Positions 61,574-64,000 of a DNA stretch of 64,000 nt are shown piece by piece. The position numbers and the translations under genes were made by a program. This DNA comes from Longimicrobium sp. (GTDB lineage Bacteria > Gemmatimonadota > Gemmatimonadetes > Longimicrobiales > Longimicrobiaceae): the NCBI GenBank assembly GCA_036389135.1, contig DASVQP010000070.1, positions 62,001 through 126,000 of the forward strand. The letters run 5' to 3'. Within the stretch, counting starts at the first letter, position 1. Every line of letters begins with the position of its first letter. The notes beneath the pieces were generated by a model, which was not told where the DNA came from, made no database searches, and was given only the letters and a program-made list of their open reading frames with translations.

Positions 61574-61981
61574 ATGGGCGATTTCGACTCCTCCGGGAGC
61601 ATCCACGGCCCGCCCGCGGTCACGATGCAGATCATCCGCGCCGCCATGGCGATGGGCGTGGCGGTGTTCGCGGTGGTGAGCACGCAGGTGCGCCAGCCTC
61701 CGCCCGAGCCGCCCATCCAGATCGGGTACATCGCGGCGGTGTTCGCGGTGGCCATGCTCGTTCCGATCTTCTTCTTCCGCAGCAGGATGGAGGCGCTCTC
61801 CACGCGTTCCCAGCGGTGCACCTTCAGCATCATCGGATGGGCGCTGGGCGAGAGCGCGGGGATGCTGGCCGTGGTCTCGTACTTCATCGGCAACGCGCTG
61901 GTGTGGTCGCTCCCCGGCCTCCTGGTGCTCGCCGTGGCCCTCATCGCCTTTCCCGCGCCGGAGAACGAGCCGGGGATGTAG
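61574..61981 (+). CDS. Small membrane protein of unknown function
   Basis: The 135-residue protein starts at ATG 61574 and has about four membrane helices, two near 17-65 and two near 85-130. No family recognised. It converges on the small gene at 61987. Confidence 0.65.
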   Translation: MGDFDSSGSIHGPPAVTMQIIRAAMAMGVAVFAVVSTQVRQPPPEPPIQIGYIAAVFAVAMLVPIFFFRSRMEALSTRSQRCTFSIIGWALGESAGMLAVVSYFIGNALVWSLPGLLVLAVALIAFPAPENEPGM

Positions 61982-61986
61982 AACGG

Positions 61987-62205
61987 CTACTCCCAGGGCT
62001 TCGAGTCCGCGAGGCGCGCGCGCACCTCGTCGTCGGAGAGGGCGGAGAGTTCCTGCTCGGCCTGGCGGACGGTCTCAGAGGCGATGTCGGCGGTGCGGTT
62101 CTCGGTGTCGCCGCGCAGCGAGAAGAGGAGGACGAGCGACCCCCACGACCCGCGCCCCACCATCACGTCCCAGCTGCGGCCCTCGGCGTCTTCGATGATG
62201 CGCAT
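61987..62205 (-). CDS. 72-residue protein of unknown function
   Basis: A small acidic, cytoplasmic-looking protein, starting at ATG 62205, which overlaps the TlpA stop codon by one base (TGATG). The N-terminus (RIIEDAEGRSWDVMVGRGSWG) is beta-like and the C-terminus helical and Glu-rich. Its coupling to the thioredoxin gene suggests co-function; no family is recognised. Confidence 0.7.
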   Translation of the reverse strand: MRIIEDAEGRSWDVMVGRGSWGSLVLLFSLRGDTENRTADIASETVRQAEQELSALSDDEVRARLADSKPWE

Positions 62206-62834
62206 CAGCCGCCGAGCTCCCTGTCCAGCGCGCGGTTGAGCGCGGGATCGTCGGCGCGCACGGGGCCGACGTGCTTCCACAGGATGGTGCCGTCCGCTCC
62301 GATGAGAAAGGTGGTCGGAACGCCGACAGTGGCAAAGGTGGACGAGACGCGCTGTTCCGGGTCCAGCCAGATGGCGTAGCGCGCGCCGAAGCCGCGCAGA
62401 AAGGCGCGGATCTCCTCCTCCTGCCCCGGATCGTCGACACTGACGCCGATCACCGCCAGCCCCGGGCGCGCCTGGTGGATCTTTTGGAGCGCGGGGATCT
62501 CCTCGCGGCAGGGGTGGCACCAGGTGGCCCACACGTTCAGCAGCACCGGCTTCCCGCGCAATTCGCTGAGCGACACCGGCTTCCCCCCCTCCAGCGCCAC
62601 GGACTCGAACTCCGGCGCCGGCTTCCCCACCGCCGGGGGCCCGCCGCGCGGGACGTCGCAGGCGGCGAGGGCGAGGAGCGTGGCGACGACGACGGCAGCG
62701 AAACGAGAAGCGCGGAACGGCGAACGACAGGGCCGCAGCGGTTCCGCCCCCTCTCCCGATAACGTGAGGGCGCAGCCCTCTCCTGTTATCGGGAGAGGGG
62801 GCAGCGAGGAACGAGCGGGGGTGAGGGCCCTCAC
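62205..62834 (-). CDS. TlpA-like lipoprotein thioredoxin
   Basis: Periplasmic thiol-disulfide protein. The thioredoxin fold is clear from PVLLNVWATWCHPCREEIPAL (WCHPC), followed by VPTTFLIGADG. A lipobox (Leu-Ala-Ala-Cys) anchors it. The only usual start codon in frame is GTG 62834, overlapping the BNR gene stop; it puts about 45 residues encoded by a dispersed repeat before the signal peptide. A non-standard start close to the signal, such as CTG near 62740, may be used instead. Such proteins reduce cytochrome c apoproteins or rescue oxidised cysteines. Confidence 0.8.
   Translation of the reverse strand: MRALTPARSSLPPLPITGEGCALTLSGEGAEPLRPCRSPFRASRFAAVVVATLLALAACDVPRGGPPAVGKPAPEFESVALEGGKPVSLSELRGKPVLLNVWATWCHPCREEIPALQKIHQARPGLAVIGVSVDDPGQEEEIRAFLRGFGARYAIWLDPEQRVSSTFATVGVPTTFLIGADGTILWKHVGPVRADDPALNRALDRELGG
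62751..62833. repeat. Dispersed repeat, CTCACCCCC...GAGAGGG family, copy 2
   Basis: The block CCCCCTCTCCCGATAACGTG and its inverted counterpart end in GGGGGCAGCGAGGAACGAGCG. It resembles 21948-22040 and, in part, 40181-40213. It lies between the BNR gene stop and the tlpA signal sequence. Confidence 0.75.
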
Positions 62835-64000
62835 CGCCCCAGCTCCATGCGCGCGGTCTGCACGCGCGACGGCTTGCCGGGCGCCGTCCAGGCGAAGACG
62901 ACGGAGTTGCCGCCGACTGCCATGCGCGGCACCGAGCGCTCCGGCACGCCGCCCAGCGTTCGCGGCTCGCCCAGCGCGCCGTCGCGGGCCACGCGCCGCA
63001 CGCGCACCTCGGCGGGGCCGGCCGCGGAGCGCTCGATCCAGCTCACGAGGGCGCCGCCGTCCACGAGCTTGACGTCCGCGTGGCCGGCGGGGGTGCCGCC
63101 GTCCACGCGCAGGGGGGCACTCCAGTTGGCGCCCGCGTCCTCGGAGAAGGCGACGTGCACGCGCGGCGTGTCGCGGGCGGCGGTGAACCAGGCGATGGCG
63201 ACGCGGCGCCCATCGGCGGAGAGGGCGGGGCCGTTCACGGGACAGGCGGGGATCTTCCAGCCGTCCGGGTGCACGGGGCGGGGCGCCGTCCAGCGACCGC
63301 CGGCCAGGCGCGTGAAGTAGATGTCGCGGATCTCGTCGGTGGTGCGGTCGCGGTACGCCACCAGCGGGCCGTCGCTGGTGACGGCCATGGCGGTCTGGCA
63401 GCAGTCGCAGGTGCGCTCGTCCAGCGGGCTCTCGGGCGCGGCCCCGCCATCCGCGCCGATGCGTGTGGTCATGATCGCCATTTCGGCGGCGGCGTCGCCC
63501 TCCTCGCGGCCGGCGTACTTGCGGCCATCCAGCCACGCCACGCCCACCGAGTCGCCCTGCGCGGCCCACATCGAGACGAAGCCGTGCTCCGTGGGCGTCC
63601 CGTCACGATGCGGGACGACGGAGGGGCCCCAGCTCTGGCCGCCATCGGCGGAGCGGGCCACGCGCACCTCGTAGGCGTACTTCTCCTTTCCGCTCCGCTG
63701 CAGCCAGTGCGCGGCCATCGCGCCGCCCTTCAGCGGGAGGAGCGAGGGGAAGTCCGCCCAGTTGACGAACCACCCGCGCCCCTCGGCCACGGTGCGCGGC
63801 GCGGACCACCGACCGCTCTCCAGCACGGCGAAGCGCAGGGCATGCGCGGAGTCCGGCCGCGGCTCCGTCCACGAGAGATAAACACGGCCTTCGGCATCGG
63901 TGACCAGGTTGGGCGCCGTGCTCCCCTCCGGCGCGGGCGACGGGAGCTCGGCGGGCTGGCCGAGAGCTTGCGCGTCGTTCTTCTTCCCCCCCGCTTCGCC
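62831..64000 (-). CDS. BNR/sialidase-like propeller protein (5' end outside window)
   Basis: Open from the window edge to TGA 62831-62833; 389 visible residues. Repeated Asp-box-like units (SADGGQSWGPS, SEDAGANWSAP) and intervening strands with Trp form a beta-propeller of the sialidase type. A DERTCDCCQTAM segment with three close cysteines is unusual. The catalytic Arg triad of true sialidases is not evident, so it may be a glycan- or protein-binding propeller. The stop overlaps a GTG that could start the thioredoxin gene. Confidence 0.75.
   Translation of the reverse strand, partial: GEAGGKKNDAQALGQPAELPSPAPEGSTAPNLVTDAEGRVYLSWTEPRPDSAHALRFAVLESGRWSAPRTVAEGRGWFVNWADFPSLLPLKGGAMAAHWLQRSGKEKYAYEVRVARSADGGQSWGPSVVPHRDGTPTEHGFVSMWAAQGDSVGVAWLDGRKYAGREEGDAAAEMAIMTTRIGADGGAAPESPLDERTCDCCQTAMAVTSDGPLVAYRDRTTDEIRDIYFTRLAGGRWTAPRPVHPDGWKIPACPVNGPALSADGRRVAIAWFTAARDTPRVHVAFSEDAGANWSAPLRVDGGTPAGHADVKLVDGGALVSWIERSAAGPAEVRVRRVARDGALGEPRTLGGVPERSVPRMAVGGNSVVFAWTAPGKPSRVQTARMELGR

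Overview
The window is chromosomal DNA of a high-GC, Gram-negative, non-photosynthetic soil-type bacterium. TonB receptors with carboxypeptidase-regulatory-like N-termini, plug-only secreted proteins, ECF sigma/anti-sigma pairs, many lipoproteins with a clear lipobox, type IV pilus parts and a 180-kDa class NAD-glutamate dehydrogenase point to the Gemmatimonadota, perhaps Longimicrobiaceae. This is inferred from gene families only: no rRNA, tRNA or taxonomic marker is present. No insertion sequence, prophage or CRISPR array was seen. GC-rich dispersed intergenic repeats are frequent.

Layout. 1-7.9 kb: the tail of an unknown gene, a lipoprotein esterase, a PAS/GntR-type regulator, an L,D-transpeptidase, PilT, an M6-like pseudo-protease and an M23 peptidase. 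8.1-14.8 kb: a giant pilin-like protein of about 1380 residues with tandem Ig-like domains, a partner lipoprotein and a zinc metalloprotease. 14.9-20.1 kb: ECF sigma, signal peptidase I, P450, an unknown protein, a 68-residue secreted six-cysteine peptide with the spacing of defensin-like CS-alpha-beta peptides, and an HD-GYP protein. 20.2-28.0 kb: MsrB, hydrolase-OsmC fusion, glycolipid glycosyltransferase, a MerA-like flavoprotein, nitrilase, DUF486, a TIGR04282 transferase and PnuC. 28.0-34.3 kb: HipBA, a TIGR04283 glycosyltransferase, a propeller/TPR protein, two small coiled-coil proteins, fasciclin, a PIN toxin pair and a frameshifted hicB. 34.6-46.2 kb: DoxX, the giant glutamate dehydrogenase, a sigma/anti-sigma/TonB receptor operon and a plug-only protein.

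46.2-57.6 kb is an accessory region. An ABC exporter permease and its ATPase are separated by a FitAB-like toxin-antitoxin pair and an AbiEii-like nucleotidyltransferase pair. Beyond the ATPase a 1346-residue KAP-family NTPase sits between a broken copy of the downstream LVIVD gene and a truncated copy of the ABC ATPase. A HEPN/Abi-like gene lies next to the truncated copy. The layout is that of a partial tandem duplication whose centre was replaced by foreign, lower-GC DNA.

57.6-64.0 kb: an outer-membrane-like protein, ArgR preceded by heptanucleotide repeats, an alkaline phosphatase-family enzyme, small proteins, a TlpA-like thioredoxin whose 5' end overlaps a dispersed repeat, and a BNR-propeller protein cut by the window edge.

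How they work together: much of the window serves the cell envelope (pilus parts, signal peptidase, L,D-transpeptidase, M23, lipoproteins, TonB receptor with its own sigma switch). The rest is housekeeping metabolism and clusters of toxin-antitoxin or defence-like genes at a few insertion points.
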